In this document: piece by piece, positions 8,005-16,946 of the stretch
Position numbering within the stretch: position 1 is the first letter of the stretch
Layout: every line of letters begins with the position of its first letter
Origin: CAYVBE01 sp964572825
GTDB taxonomy: Bacteria; Planctomycetota; Brocadiia; SM23-32
Assembly (NCBI GenBank): GCA_964572825.1
Contig: CAZNGS010000015.1
Span: 1-64,000, forward strand
DNA length: 64,000 bases
Reading direction: 5' to 3'
The notes under the pieces: model-generated
Told to the model about the DNA's origin: nothing
Databases searched by the model: none
Seen by the model: only the letters and a program-made list of their open reading frames with translations
Made by a program: the position numbers and the translations under genes

Positions 8005-9225
8005 GTGCGATATAAGGAATGTCTGCGACGCCGTTTCCCCTTGCCTTTCATCGCGATCTGCACAGCCTTGAGACCCCGAGAGACAGAGCCCGAATTGGAC
8101 GAAATCCTGTCCCTCCACGAGGGCGGCAAGACCAGGATGGTCAGCCGCGTTCGGCTGGACAGTGTGGAATGCCTGCGCCGAATTTACACCCCCGGCGTCG
8201 CGGAGGTGAGCCGCCTCATCGAGTCCGACCCCCGGAAGCTGTACGAGTACACCTCCGTGGGCGAGACGGTGGCCGTGGTCACCAACGGGACGGCCGTGCT
8301 GGGCCTGGGCGACGTGGGGGTGCGTGCCGCCATGCCCGTCATGGAAGGCAAGAGCGTGATCCTGATGGAGATGGTGGACATCGCCGCCGTCCCCCTGCTG
8401 CTGGACACCCGGGAGGCCGACCGGTTCGTAGCTGCCGTGACGGCCGTGGCCCCCACCTTCGGGGCTATCCTGCTGGAGGACGTGGCGGCGCCGCTGTGCT
8501 TCGAGGTGGAGGACCGCCTGCGCGAGGGGCTGGACGTGCCGGTCTTCCACGACGACCAGCACGGGACGGCCGTCGTCGTGCTGGCCGCCCTCATCAGCGC
8601 GCTCCAGATCAGCGGGAAGCGGGCCGGGGACCTGCGCGTGGTGATGAACGGCGCGGGCGCCGCCGGGTCGGCCGTCGCCCGGTTCCTGCTCAATTACGGG
8701 GTGGCGGACGTGGTGTTGTGCGACCGCGCGGGGGCCATCTACCGGGGCCGGGACGAGCACATGAACTCCGCCAAGGAGAAGATCGCCGCCGAGACCAACC
8801 GGGAGAACCAGCAGGGCAGTCTGGCGGAGGTTATGCGGGGCAAGGACGCCTTCATCGGCGTCAGCGTGGCGGGCCTCGTCAGCCAGGACATGGTCCGCAG
8901 CATGGCACCCGATCCCATAATCTTCGCCATGGCAAATCCCGTCCCCGAGATCTGGCCTCACGAGGCGCTGGAGGCCGGCGCGGTGGCTGCCGACGACGGC
9001 CGGCACATCAACAATGCCCTCGGTTTCCCGGGCATCTTTCGTGGCACGCTGGACGCACGGGCCCGCCGCATCAACGAAGAGATGAAGATGGCCGCTTCGG
9101 CAGCCCTGGCCGACCTGGCCCCGGAGGGCGAGCTGGTGCCCGATTTCATGGACAGGGCCGTGCACCGGGCCGTGGCCGATGCGGTGGGCGAGGCCGCCCG
9201 GCGCACGGGCGTCGCCCGCGCCTGA
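8005..9225 (+). CDS. Malic enzyme (NAD(P)-dependent, decarboxylating)
   Basis: Oxidatively decarboxylates malate to pyruvate. The small bacterial malic-enzyme core is complete: YTPGVAEV with the catalytic Tyr, VMEGK with the catalytic Lys, LEDVAAPLCFEVE and VFHDDQHGTAVV for metal binding, GAGAAGSAV for the dinucleotide fold, and MANPVPE. The residues usually following VMEGK (LFKEFAGVDAFP) are changed to SVILMEMVDIAAVP. The frame is open from 7894, but that ATG is in a REP element; GTG 8005 has GGGAGAG just upstream and is preferred, with TTG 8095 as the alternative that best matches where core homology begins. Many relatives carry an N-terminal ACT domain; none is encoded here. It is followed by mtaB after 46 bp. 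Confidence 0.85.
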   Translation: MRYKECLRRRFPLPFIAICTALRPRETEPELDEILSLHEGGKTRMVSRVRLDSVECLRRIYTPGVAEVSRLIESDPRKLYEYTSVGETVAVVTNGTAVLGLGDVGVRAAMPVMEGKSVILMEMVDIAAVPLLLDTREADRFVAAVTAVAPTFGAILLEDVAAPLCFEVEDRLREGLDVPVFHDDQHGTAVVVLAALISALQISGKRAGDLRVVMNGAGAAGSAVARFLLNYGVADVVLCDRAGAIYRGRDEHMNSAKEKIAAETNRENQQGSLAEVMRGKDAFIGVSVAGLVSQDMVRSMAPDPIIFAMANPVPEIWPHEALEAGAVAADDGRHINNALGFPGIFRGTLDARARRINEEMKMAASAALADLAPEGELVPDFMDRAVHRAVADAVGEAARRTGVARA

Positions 9226-9271
9226 GGGCCCGGCGCCTGGTTCCCCTTTTTCCGCATGTCGCGGTTCCGCC

Positions 9272-10549
9272 ATGCGCACTTACCGTATAGAGACTCTCGG
9301 CTGCAAGGCGAACCTCTACGACTCTCGCCGGCTGGCCGAGTCCCTGCAAGCCCTCGGGTTCCGACGGGCCGCCCCGGAGGAGGAGCCTGGAATCTGCGTG
9401 GTCAACACGTGCACCGTCACCGGCACTGCCGACCGCAAGAGCCGCCAGCAGGCATCTCGACTGGCAAGGGACTTTCCCCGGGCGCGGGTCTACGTGACCG
9501 GCTGCGGCGCCTGCGCGGCGGCAGGCGACCTGCGCGCGATACCGGGCGTGGACGGCGTTTTCGGGCGCAAAGAATGGGCCGGTTTGCTCGAGGCCATAAA
9601 CCGGGGCCCCGTCCCGCCGGAGGCCATGCCGGGCGGGGACTTCGGCCTGAGATCGTTCGACGGCCGGACCCGGGCTTTTCTGAAGGTCCAGGAGGGCTGT
9701 GACGCCGGCTGTGCCTACTGCATCCTGCCACGGGTGAGGGGCAAGCCGCGCAGCAGGCCCGTCCAGGACGCGGCGGCCGAGGCCCGCCGGCTGGTGGACG
9801 CCGGTTTCCGGGAGGTCGTTGTCACCGGCATCCACCTGGGATTCTACGGTCGAGACCTCTCGGAGGGCGCCGGATTGCCGGGGCTGGTGCGGGCAGTGGC
9901 GGAAACGCCCGGCCTGCGGCGCCTGCGGCTGAGTTCCATCGAGCCGCTGGAAGTGGACGACGAACTCCTGGATGCCATGCGTCATCCCGCCGTCTGCCCA
10001 CACCTGCACCTGCCTTTGCAGAGCGGCGACTCCGGCGTGCTGCGGCGCATGCGACGTCCCTACACGCCGGGGGAATTCCTCCGGGTCGTGGACGCGGTTC
10101 GTGCCGGACTGGAGAAGCCGGCCATCACCACGGATGTGATGGTGGGTTTTCCGGGCGAGACGGACGAGGCGTTCGGGCGAACCGTGGAGCTGGTCCAGCG
10201 GGTCGGATTCAGCCGGCTCCACGTCTTCCCTTTCAGTCCCCGTCCCGGCACTCCCGCCGCCGATATGGACGGGAGGGTGTCCTCCGACGTGGCCAAGGAG
10301 AGGAGTCGGCGACTTCGGGAATTGGGGCGGGAGTTGGCGGCAGGCTGGGCGCGGAGCTTCATCGGCCGCACGGTCCGTGTCCTGTTCGAGCGGCGGGAGA
10401 AGGGCAGACTCGCCGGCTACACCGATCGCTACGTTCGGTTCTCCGTGCGGGGACCGGAGGAGCTTCTCAACCGGGTGGCGTGGGTCACGTGCACGGCGGC
10501 CCGCGGGGTCGAGCTGCAGGGCGACCCTATCCCCCCAGCCGGTCGGTGA
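9272..10549 (+). CDS. mtaB: tRNA threonylcarbamoyladenosine methylthiotransferase (MtaB-like radical SAM enzyme)
   Basis: Adds a methylthio group to t6A37 in ANN-decoding tRNAs. The 425-residue protein has the three-domain methylthiotransferase layout. The N-terminal UPF0004 domain has cluster cysteines at C11 (TLGCKAN), C47 (NTCTVT) and C78 or C81 (TGCGAC). The radical SAM motif CDAGCAYC is at 143-150, followed by TGIHLGFYG and LPLQSGD. The C-terminal TRAM-like part contains GRTVRVLFE. TLGCKAN together with NTCTVTGTADRKSRQ favours MtaB over MiaB or RimO. The frame is open from 9179, but ATG 9272 places the family's N-terminus correctly. Its 3' end overlaps the convergent coaB by 23 bp. Confidence 0.87.
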   Translation: MRTYRIETLGCKANLYDSRRLAESLQALGFRRAAPEEEPGICVVNTCTVTGTADRKSRQQASRLARDFPRARVYVTGCGACAAAGDLRAIPGVDGVFGRKEWAGLLEAINRGPVPPEAMPGGDFGLRSFDGRTRAFLKVQEGCDAGCAYCILPRVRGKPRSRPVQDAAAEARRLVDAGFREVVVTGIHLGFYGRDLSEGAGLPGLVRAVAETPGLRRLRLSSIEPLEVDDELLDAMRHPAVCPHLHLPLQSGDSGVLRRMRRPYTPGEFLRVVDAVRAGLEKPAITTDVMVGFPGETDEAFGRTVELVQRVGFSRLHVFPFSPRPGTPAADMDGRVSSDVAKERSRRLRELGRELAAGWARSFIGRTVRVLFERREKGRLAGYTDRYVRFSVRGPEELLNRVAWVTCTAARGVELQGDPIPPAGR

Positions 10550-11210
10550 TAAGGTCACAGAGCATCCGAGCGATCACGCTCTTGGTTGCCGGGCGGGCCA
10601 GGACGCCTCCTTCGCCATCCATAATCAGGGCGGGATGGGCTTCGTCGCGTATCTGCGTCAGGTCATTCGCCACCACGAGGTCCGCGCGGTTACTGCGCAG
10701 TGATTTCAGCGCCACCCGGCGCAGCTCTTCCTCCGAGAGGCCGACTTCCAGCTTGAACTGCACCAGGAAAGCGCGGGGCGCCCACGCGCGCATCTTGCGG
10801 ATGACCTTTGGCGTGGGCACGAGCGTTATCTGCCACTCGTCCCGTCCCGAGGGAGCTTTACGCCCTTCCGCGCCCGCGGGAGCGTAGTCGAGCACGGCCA
10901 TGGCGTGCACCACTACCCGGGGCGCATCAGGTCCCGTCAGGATGTCCTCAACTCGCTTGACCACGTCGTCCACCGTCACCACGTGCTCGACGCGAAGGCG
11001 CGAGCGTTCTTCGTGGCCCAGGTCAGCGGGGGTGGCGCTCTGCGGTCCGGCCAGCAGGATGACACCCGCCCCCCGGCGGAGCGCCTCGGTGGCGATCCGA
11101 CACCCCAGACGGCCGGAGGAGCGGTTGCTGATGTAGCGCACCGCGTCAATGTCCGCGCGCGTGGGTCCGCTGGTCACCAGGATGGTCGTGTCGCCGAGTG
11201 ATGCGGTCAT
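10527..11210 (-). CDS. coaB: Stand-alone phosphopantothenate-cysteine ligase (CoaB domain)
   Basis: Catalyses CTP- or ATP-dependent coupling of 4'-phosphopantothenate with cysteine in coenzyme A synthesis. The 227 residues match only the C-terminal half of the usual bifunctional CoaBC: TILVTSGPTRADIDAVR, ISNRSSGRLG, then VVHAMAVLDYAPA, TPKVIRKMR, VQFKLEVG, and VVANDLTQI. No N-terminal flavoprotein decarboxylase (CoaC) domain is encoded upstream; the remaining open frame to 12317 is antisense to the alpha-mannosidase. ATG 11210 abuts the domain; ATG 11270 would add 20 residues. Neither has a clear Shine-Dalgarno. It diverges from the GH38 gene and converges on mtaB. Confidence 0.82.
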   Translation of the reverse strand: MTASLGDTTILVTSGPTRADIDAVRYISNRSSGRLGCRIATEALRRGAGVILLAGPQSATPADLGHEERSRLRVEHVVTVDDVVKRVEDILTGPDAPRVVVHAMAVLDYAPAGAEGRKAPSGRDEWQITLVPTPKVIRKMRAWAPRAFLVQFKLEVGLSEEELRRVALKSLRSNRADLVVANDLTQIRDEAHPALIMDGEGGVLARPATKSVIARMLCDLITDRLGG

Positions 11211-11426
11211 CAGGCGGTCCGATGAAAGGACGTTCCCCGGTCGGTGCGTTATCGCAAGCTCACGGTACATCGCCGGGCCGGAAACGTCAAGATTCCTGCC
11301 TGTGCGGCGTCGGAGCGGGGGCGGGCAGCCCCGGCCTTGCGCCCCCCGACGGAAGCCAGTATAAACGCCCGTCCCGTGACGTAACCCCGGTTCGAACGTT
11401 TTTCTTCGGACATCAGGGAGTTGCCC

Positions 11427-14400
11427 GTGGCGCTTACACCCGAGTGGCGCGCCCGCATCGACAGGTGGCGCGAGAAACTGCAGGCCCGCATCTACCGTCC
11501 GCTGGAGCAGATTGAACTGGAGGGATTCACCACCACCGACCACCTGAGCGCGGCTGAGGCCGCTGAGGCCGCTTTCCGCACCATGCCGCCGGGCAAGCGG
11601 TGGGGGGCCAGGTGGGAATACGGATGGTTCCGCTGCACGGTGACCTTGCCCCCGGAAGCGGCCGGCCATGCCATTGAACTCCGCCTCAACCCCGCCGGCG
11701 AGAAGCTGGTGTTCGTGGATGAGGTCGCGCGCGGGCACGGCAACATCCTGCTGACGGAGTCCGGGGAGCCGGGCCGCATTTTCGAGGTGCTCGCGGAGGC
11801 ATACGCCGGCCACGGTCCCACACCGGTGCATGCCGGGCCGGTGGCGCCCGATGAGGAAACCCTTCCGGAGCCGCCCGCGGCGCAGCGCCGGGTGGGGAAC
11901 TCCTCTTTCGGCATCCGGTTGCAGGATGCCTACGGGCTGTACATCGATGTCGAGACGCTGCTTCACCTGCGGGACAGCCTGGATGCGGATTCCCTGCGCG
12001 TGGCGGAGATAGATGCGGGGCTGCGGGACTTCACCATCATCCTGGACCTGGAGCTGCCCCTGGACGGGTTCCTGGAGACCGTTCGCGCCGCCCGGCAGCG
12101 GCTGCGCCCGCTGCTGGAGTGCAGGAACGGCTCCACCGCGCCCAACATGTATGCCTTCGGGCACGCGCATCTGGACGTGGCCTGGCTCTGGCCGCTGGCC
12201 GAGACCACGCGCAAGGCCGCCCGCACCCTTTCCGCCCAGCTTGCGCTGATCGAGCGCTACCCCGAGCACAGGTTCATCCACAGCCAGGCGGAACTCTTCC
12301 GCCGCCTCAAGGCCCACTATCCGCAGGTTTGGAAGCGTGTGAAGACGGCGGTCGCCGACGGCAACATCATCGCCGAGGGCAGCGCGTGGGTGGAGATGGA
12401 CACCAACATCACCGGCGGCGAGAGCCTCATCCGCCAGTTCATTTACGGCAAACAGTTCTTCCTCGGGGAGTTGGGCCTGGACACGGAGCTGCTGTGGCTG
12501 CCGGACGTGTTCGGCTATTCAGGCGCCATGCCCCAGATCATGCGCGGCTGCGGGGTCAAGTACTTCGCCACAGCAAAGATCTTCTGGGCCTACAAGGGCG
12601 GCGATCCGTTCCCCCACAACACCTTCACCTGGGAGGGCATCGACGGCTCGAAGGTTCTGGTGCACCTGATGAACGACTACAACTCCCAGATGCGCCCCTC
12701 GGACGTGATCGGGCGGTGGCGCGAACGCCGCCAGAAGGACGGCCTCTCGGCCCGCCTGATGCCCTTCGGCTGGGGCGACGGTGGCGGCGGACCGACTGCC
12801 GATCACCTGGAATTCATCCGGCGGGAGGAGGACCTGGAGGGCTGCCCGAAGGTGCGCCTGGCGGGCCCGATCGAGTACTTCCACGACCTGGAGGAGCGCG
12901 GCGTGCCCGACGTGAACTACGTCGGAGAGCTCTACTTCCAGGCCCATCGCGGCGCCTACACCTCCCAGGCAAGGACGAAACGCGGCTGCCGGAAGTCGGA
13001 GCTGGCCCTCCGCGAGGCCGAAATGTGGGGCGCGGCTGCCTCCGCCCTGGCCGGGTACCGATTCCCTGCCGATCAGATCCGGCAGGCATGGCAGCCGGTG
13101 TTGACCAACCAGTTTCATGACGTGCTGCCCGGCACGTCCATCGCCCGCGTTTACGAGGAAGCGGAGGCTGCATTCGAGTCGGCCATATCCGTGGCCGGCG
13201 GAACCCGGGCGGCAGCCCAGCAGGCCCTCGTTGACCAGCAGTGCGACGGAGTGACCGCCTTCAACTCTCTAGCCTGGGAGCGAACGGCGCTGGTGCCGCT
13301 GCCGGAGGGTTTCGATGGGGCCGTTGACGCCGAAGGTCGCTCCCTGCCTGCGCAGCGAATCGGCGGGGTGGCCCACGCCGAGGTCGAGCTTCCCTCCTGC
13401 GGCTGGACGACGGTACGCCCGGCCGGGGCGGCGACGCCCCGGGATGGTGCGAGCGCTGGCGAGCTGCTGCTGGAGAACGAGCTGCTGCGGGTTGAGTTCG
13501 ACGATCGGGGCCGGATCGCCAGCATCTTCGACAAGGAGACCGCGCGCGAGTGGGCCGCGGGGAAGGCAGGCCTGTCCTTGCTGGAGAAGTTCAGGGAGAC
13601 CGCGCGCGAGTGGGCCGCGGGGGCCTGCAATGACCTGCGGATGTACAGAGACGTGCCTGCCAACTGGGATGCCTGGGACCTGGACAGCACATACCGCCTG
13701 ACCCCCGTGGAGCTCGAAGACCCGGTGGAGTTCGAGGTCGTGGCGGAGGGCCCGCTGGTGGCAACGCTGCGCATAAGGCGCACGCTCAATCGTTCGCCCC
13801 TGGTGCAGGAGGTGAGCCTGCGGCGGGGCAGCCGCCGGGTCACGTTCGAGACGACCGTTGACTGGCAGGAACGCCACAAACTGCTCAAAGTCAACTTCCC
13901 GGTCACCATCCACGCGGACGAGGCCCTCCACGAAATCCAGTTCGGCCACCTGAGGCGGCCGACGCACCGCTCCCGACCCTACGATGCGGACCGTTACGAG
14001 GTGTGCAACCATAAATGGACCGCGCTGACCGAGGAGGGTCGGGGGTTCGCCGTGCTCAACGACTGCAAATACGGCGTGAACGTGGACGGGAACACCATCG
14101 CCCTGACGCTGCTGCGCTCGCCGATGGCCCCGGACATGAACGCCGACCGGGGCCGGCAGGAGTTCGCCTATGCGCTCTACGCCTGGAACGGCAGCCTCTT
14201 CGACAGCCGCCTGGTGCGCGAGGCATACGAGCTGAACTGCCCGGTCACCACCGTTGCAGGCGCCGCTTCGGAGGATTGCAGCCTCTTCTCCGTGGACGCG
14301 CACAACGTCGTCGTCGAGACGGTGAAGCCCGCCGAGGACGGCTCCGGCGACATCGTGGTGCGGCTCTACGAATCCATGCGCACCGCCACGACGTGCAGCC

Positions 14401-14543
14401 TGACCACCTCCCTGCCGGTCGCCGCAGCGCAGGAGACCGACATGCTGGAGCGGCAGCGGGCGGACCTGGGAATCGCCGACGGGAAGATCGAACTCGACTT
14501 CCGCCCCTTCGAGATCAAGACGGTCCGCCTCCAGATGGCATAG
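11427..14543 (+). CDS. GH38 alpha-mannosidase
   Basis: A 1038-residue retaining alpha-mannosidase of glycoside hydrolase family 38, removing alpha-mannosyl residues. The zinc-site motif HAHLDVAWLW holds H246, H248 and D250, WLPDVFGYSG holds the nucleophile D360, and LTNQFHDVLPGTS holds H564 and D565. The N-terminal beta domain and the C-terminal GH38C-like domain are both full length. No signal peptide is visible, so it probably acts on imported or lysis-derived oligosaccharides in the cytoplasm. GTG 11427 is chosen because AGGGAG ends 6 bp upstream; TTG 11421 has no spacing. It contains a 20-codon in-frame tandem duplication at 13535-13622. A DUF362 gene follows after 13 bp. Confidence 0.92.
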   Translation: MALTPEWRARIDRWREKLQARIYRPLEQIELEGFTTTDHLSAAEAAEAAFRTMPPGKRWGARWEYGWFRCTVTLPPEAAGHAIELRLNPAGEKLVFVDEVARGHGNILLTESGEPGRIFEVLAEAYAGHGPTPVHAGPVAPDEETLPEPPAAQRRVGNSSFGIRLQDAYGLYIDVETLLHLRDSLDADSLRVAEIDAGLRDFTIILDLELPLDGFLETVRAARQRLRPLLECRNGSTAPNMYAFGHAHLDVAWLWPLAETTRKAARTLSAQLALIERYPEHRFIHSQAELFRRLKAHYPQVWKRVKTAVADGNIIAEGSAWVEMDTNITGGESLIRQFIYGKQFFLGELGLDTELLWLPDVFGYSGAMPQIMRGCGVKYFATAKIFWAYKGGDPFPHNTFTWEGIDGSKVLVHLMNDYNSQMRPSDVIGRWRERRQKDGLSARLMPFGWGDGGGGPTADHLEFIRREEDLEGCPKVRLAGPIEYFHDLEERGVPDVNYVGELYFQAHRGAYTSQARTKRGCRKSELALREAEMWGAAASALAGYRFPADQIRQAWQPVLTNQFHDVLPGTSIARVYEEAEAAFESAISVAGGTRAAAQQALVDQQCDGVTAFNSLAWERTALVPLPEGFDGAVDAEGRSLPAQRIGGVAHAEVELPSCGWTTVRPAGAATPRDGASAGELLLENELLRVEFDDRGRIASIFDKETAREWAAGKAGLSLLEKFRETAREWAAGACNDLRMYRDVPANWDAWDLDSTYRLTPVELEDPVEFEVVAEGPLVATLRIRRTLNRSPLVQEVSLRRGSRRVTFETTVDWQERHKLLKVNFPVTIHADEALHEIQFGHLRRPTHRSRPYDADRYEVCNHKWTALTEEGRGFAVLNDCKYGVNVDGNTIALTLLRSPMAPDMNADRGRQEFAYALYAWNGSLFDSRLVREAYELNCPVTTVAGAASEDCSLFSVDAHNVVVETVKPAEDGSGDIVVRLYESMRTATTCSLTTSLPVAAAQETDMLERQRADLGIADGKIELDFRPFEIKTVRLQMA
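13535..13622 (+). repeat. In-frame 60-bp tandem duplication inside the alpha-mannosidase gene
   Basis: A 28-bp sequence at 13535-13562 recurs exactly at 13595-13622, 60 bp later, so the protein reads ETAREWAAG twice, separated by KAGLSLLEKFR. Because the period is a multiple of three, the frame survives. The duplicated segment is in the C-terminal beta domain, after the catalytic core. Confidence 0.9.
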
Positions 14544-14556
14544 ACGGGAGAGAACC

Positions 14557-15654
14557 ATGGACGATAAGAAGGTCTATTTCGCATCGGTCCGGATGTACGA
14601 CATCACCGGCGACGCCTCCTTGCCGGCGAAGTTCCAGCGCATGCTCGACAGGTTCCCGCTCAAAGGGATGTTCGACGGCAAGCGCACCGCCATCAAGATG
14701 CACGTCGGCGGCGACATCGGATACACCACCGTCCACCCGCTCTTCGTCCGCCTGCTGGTGGAGAAGCTCAAGGAAGCCGGCGCCGACCCGTTCATCACCG
14801 ACGGCACGCCCTCCCGGCACAGCATCGTCGCGCGCGGCTACACCGAGGAGGTCATCGGGGCGCCGTTTATTCCGGCCGCCGGCGTCACCGAGGACTACTA
14901 CCGCGCCGAACCGGCAGGATACCGGAGCCTGGAGGAGGTCGAGCTCTGCGGCAACATCGTGGACGCCGACGCGCTGGTGGACCTGAGCCACTTCAAGGGC
15001 CACGGCCACTCCGTCTTCGGCGCCGCCATCAAGAATCTGGGCATGGGCGCCGTGACCACCCGCACCCGGCGGGCCATCCACGAGCTCGTCTCGCGCGAGC
15101 TTCACTGGGACGCGGACGCCTGCGTGCACTGCCGGCAGTGCGTCGAGGGCTGTCCCACGGGCGCCGCGCGGTTCAACGACGACGACCAGTTCACCATCTT
15201 TTTCCACCACTGCATCTTCTGCCACCACTGCGTCATCTCCTGCCCCGAGGGTGCCATCACCTTCGACGACCGCAACATCTACTACTTCCACTGCGGCCTG
15301 GCGGCCGCCACCCGCGCCGTGCTGGACCGCTTCGACCCCGAGAGCGTCCTCTACGTCAACGTCCTGCTGGACATCACCTCCTTCTGCGACTGTTGGGGTT
15401 TCACCACGCCCGCCATCGTGCCGGACATCGGCATCGCCGCCTCCCGTTGCATCCTCCCCATCGAGAAGGCGTCCCTCGACATGGTCAAGGCCGGGGACTT
15501 CATCGAGGGGTCGCTTCCGGGCCACGTCGAACGGCGGGACGTGGAGGGCCACCTGCTGGAGCAGATATGGGGCAAGGACCCCTACGACCAGATTCGTGCC
15601 GGCGAAGAGATGGGCCTCGGCTCCCCCGACTACGAACTGGAGGAGGTGAGGTGA
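14557..15654 (+). CDS. DUF362 protein with two 4Fe-4S ferredoxin motifs
   Basis: A 365-residue cytoplasmic iron-sulfur protein. The N-terminal two-thirds fit DUF362 (KMHVGGDIGYTTVHP, ITDGTPSRHS, LSHFKGHGHSVFGAAIKN). An 8Fe-like ferredoxin insert follows with CVHCRQCVEGCPTG and CIFCHHCVISCPEG, each a CxxCxxCxxxCP motif. The last ~110 residues resume the DUF362 fold. Members of the family are common in anaerobes and have no settled enzymatic role; electron transfer or redox sensing is inferred. It follows the GH38 gene by 13 bp with a GGGAGAG site before ATG, so the two are probably co-translated. Confidence 0.85.
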   Translation: MDDKKVYFASVRMYDITGDASLPAKFQRMLDRFPLKGMFDGKRTAIKMHVGGDIGYTTVHPLFVRLLVEKLKEAGADPFITDGTPSRHSIVARGYTEEVIGAPFIPAAGVTEDYYRAEPAGYRSLEEVELCGNIVDADALVDLSHFKGHGHSVFGAAIKNLGMGAVTTRTRRAIHELVSRELHWDADACVHCRQCVEGCPTGAARFNDDDQFTIFFHHCIFCHHCVISCPEGAITFDDRNIYYFHCGLAAATRAVLDRFDPESVLYVNVLLDITSFCDCWGFTTPAIVPDIGIAASRCILPIEKASLDMVKAGDFIEGSLPGHVERRDVEGHLLEQIWGKDPYDQIRAGEEMGLGSPDYELEEVR

Positions 15655-16076
15655 ACCCGGGAGCGGCCATGCCCCGGCAGGGCCGGGACAGCCCATCCAT
15701 CAGACGCCGCGGCTAACGCGTCAATTCGCGGATCGTTCGGGACAACACGTCATGAGCACAATCACCCCCTGCAAGTGCGTTGTCAAGGCCGACGGGAGTG
15801 TGTCGTGCCGCTGAGCTCCGCAAAGACCGGCGGTGCCCTGGAAGGGCCCCGGTCGATACCGACGAACAGCATGGCGGCGATCTGCCGCCTGAAGGCGAAC
15901 GAGACTCCGCTGCGGACTGTGGACGAGAGACGGAAACCGCCGACCTTTCCAACGCCGGGAGTGTAACACATGGGAGTGCCCCGTCTTTCGGCCTTCGTAG
16001 CCCCGCAGGCGCTCCGGCTGAACCCCCAGGATCAAGTGTCACGGACCACTGTATCCCTTAGTCGAGGAGACTGCTG
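15655..16076. other. Non-coding gap of about 420 bp upstream of nadC
   Basis: No convincing gene: the open frames on either strand here lack family motifs and have atypical composition. The ribosome site GAGGAGA of nadC (16064-16070) is at its right end. A promoter for nadC is expected but no clear -35/-10 pair was seen, and no terminator hairpin with a T-tract follows the DUF362 gene. Confidence 0.5.
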
Positions 16077-16937
16077 TTGAACTGGCCGGAATTCGACTGG
16101 TTGCTGGACGCCGCGTTGACCGAGGACGCCGTGGCCCGTGACGCCACGACCCGCGCGCTGGTGCCGTCGGGCGCGGGGGCCACCGCGCGCATTACCGCAC
16201 GCGAGGGCGGCGTGATATGCGGCCTGCCCCTGGCCGAACGCCTGGTGAAACGGTTCGGCCACGGCCTGATCTTCGATGTGGCTGCAACCGATGGAGTCCG
16301 CGTGGAAGCAGATGAGGTGGTCGCTTGCCTCCGGGGGCCCGCCGGGGCCATGCTGTCGATCGAGCGGGTCATGCTCAACTTCCTGCAGCACTTGAGCGGC
16401 GTGGCGAGCCTGACGGCCCGGTTCGTGGCGACGGTGGCCGGCACAGAGGCGCAGATCTACGACACGCGCAAGACCCTGCCCGGCTGGCGGCAACTGGAGA
16501 AATACGCCGTGCGGTGCGGGGGGGGCTGCAACCACCGTCCGGACCTGGCCGGCGCCGTCCTGATCAAAGACAACCACCTGGCGCTGGCCATCGAGAGAGG
16601 AGTGGCCCGGGCCGTGCGAAGGGCCAGCAGCGCTTATCCCGACCTGACCATCGAGGTGGAGGTCGAGAACATGGACCAGTTGCGGGAGGCCCTGACCGCG
16701 TCGCCGGACATCGTGCTGCTGGACAACATGACCCCCGCGCAGGTGGCGGAAGCCGCCGACCTGGTGCGAGAAGCCGCTCCGGAGCCGGCTCCATTGCTGG
16801 AAGCCAGCGGCGGCATCACGCTGGCGAATGTCCGGGCCTACGCCGACGCGGGCGCCGACCGGATCGCCATCGGGGCGCTCACCCACTCCGCGCCGGCGAT
16901 GGATATCTCCATGGACATCGAGAGCGCGAGCCGGTGA
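16077..16937 (+). CDS. nadC: Nicotinate-nucleotide pyrophosphorylase (quinolinate phosphoribosyltransferase)
   Basis: Converts quinolinate and PRPP to nicotinate mononucleotide, CO2 and pyrophosphate in de novo NAD synthesis. The 286 residues cover the whole family length. Motifs include GVICGLPLAE, RVMLNFLQHLSG, DTRKTLPGWRQLEKYAV, NHRPDL, IKDNHL, IEVEVEN, LLDNM, ASGGI and IGALTHSAPAMDIS. The start is TTG at 16077 with GAGGAGA six bases upstream, the best-placed signal. No nadA or nadB is in the window. It ends 9 bp from the convergent AraC-type regulator. Confidence 0.95.
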   Translation: MNWPEFDWLLDAALTEDAVARDATTRALVPSGAGATARITAREGGVICGLPLAERLVKRFGHGLIFDVAATDGVRVEADEVVACLRGPAGAMLSIERVMLNFLQHLSGVASLTARFVATVAGTEAQIYDTRKTLPGWRQLEKYAVRCGGGCNHRPDLAGAVLIKDNHLALAIERGVARAVRRASSAYPDLTIEVEVENMDQLREALTASPDIVLLDNMTPAQVAEAADLVREAAPEPAPLLEASGGITLANVRAYADAGADRIAIGALTHSAPAMDISMDIESASR

Positions 16938-16946
16938 ACCGGGGCT

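Noticed and set aside
15713..16042. 109-codon minus-strand frame in the gap before nadC
   Set aside because: Ser/Arg/Pro-rich composition and no recognisable family; overlapping frames on both strands are equally open.
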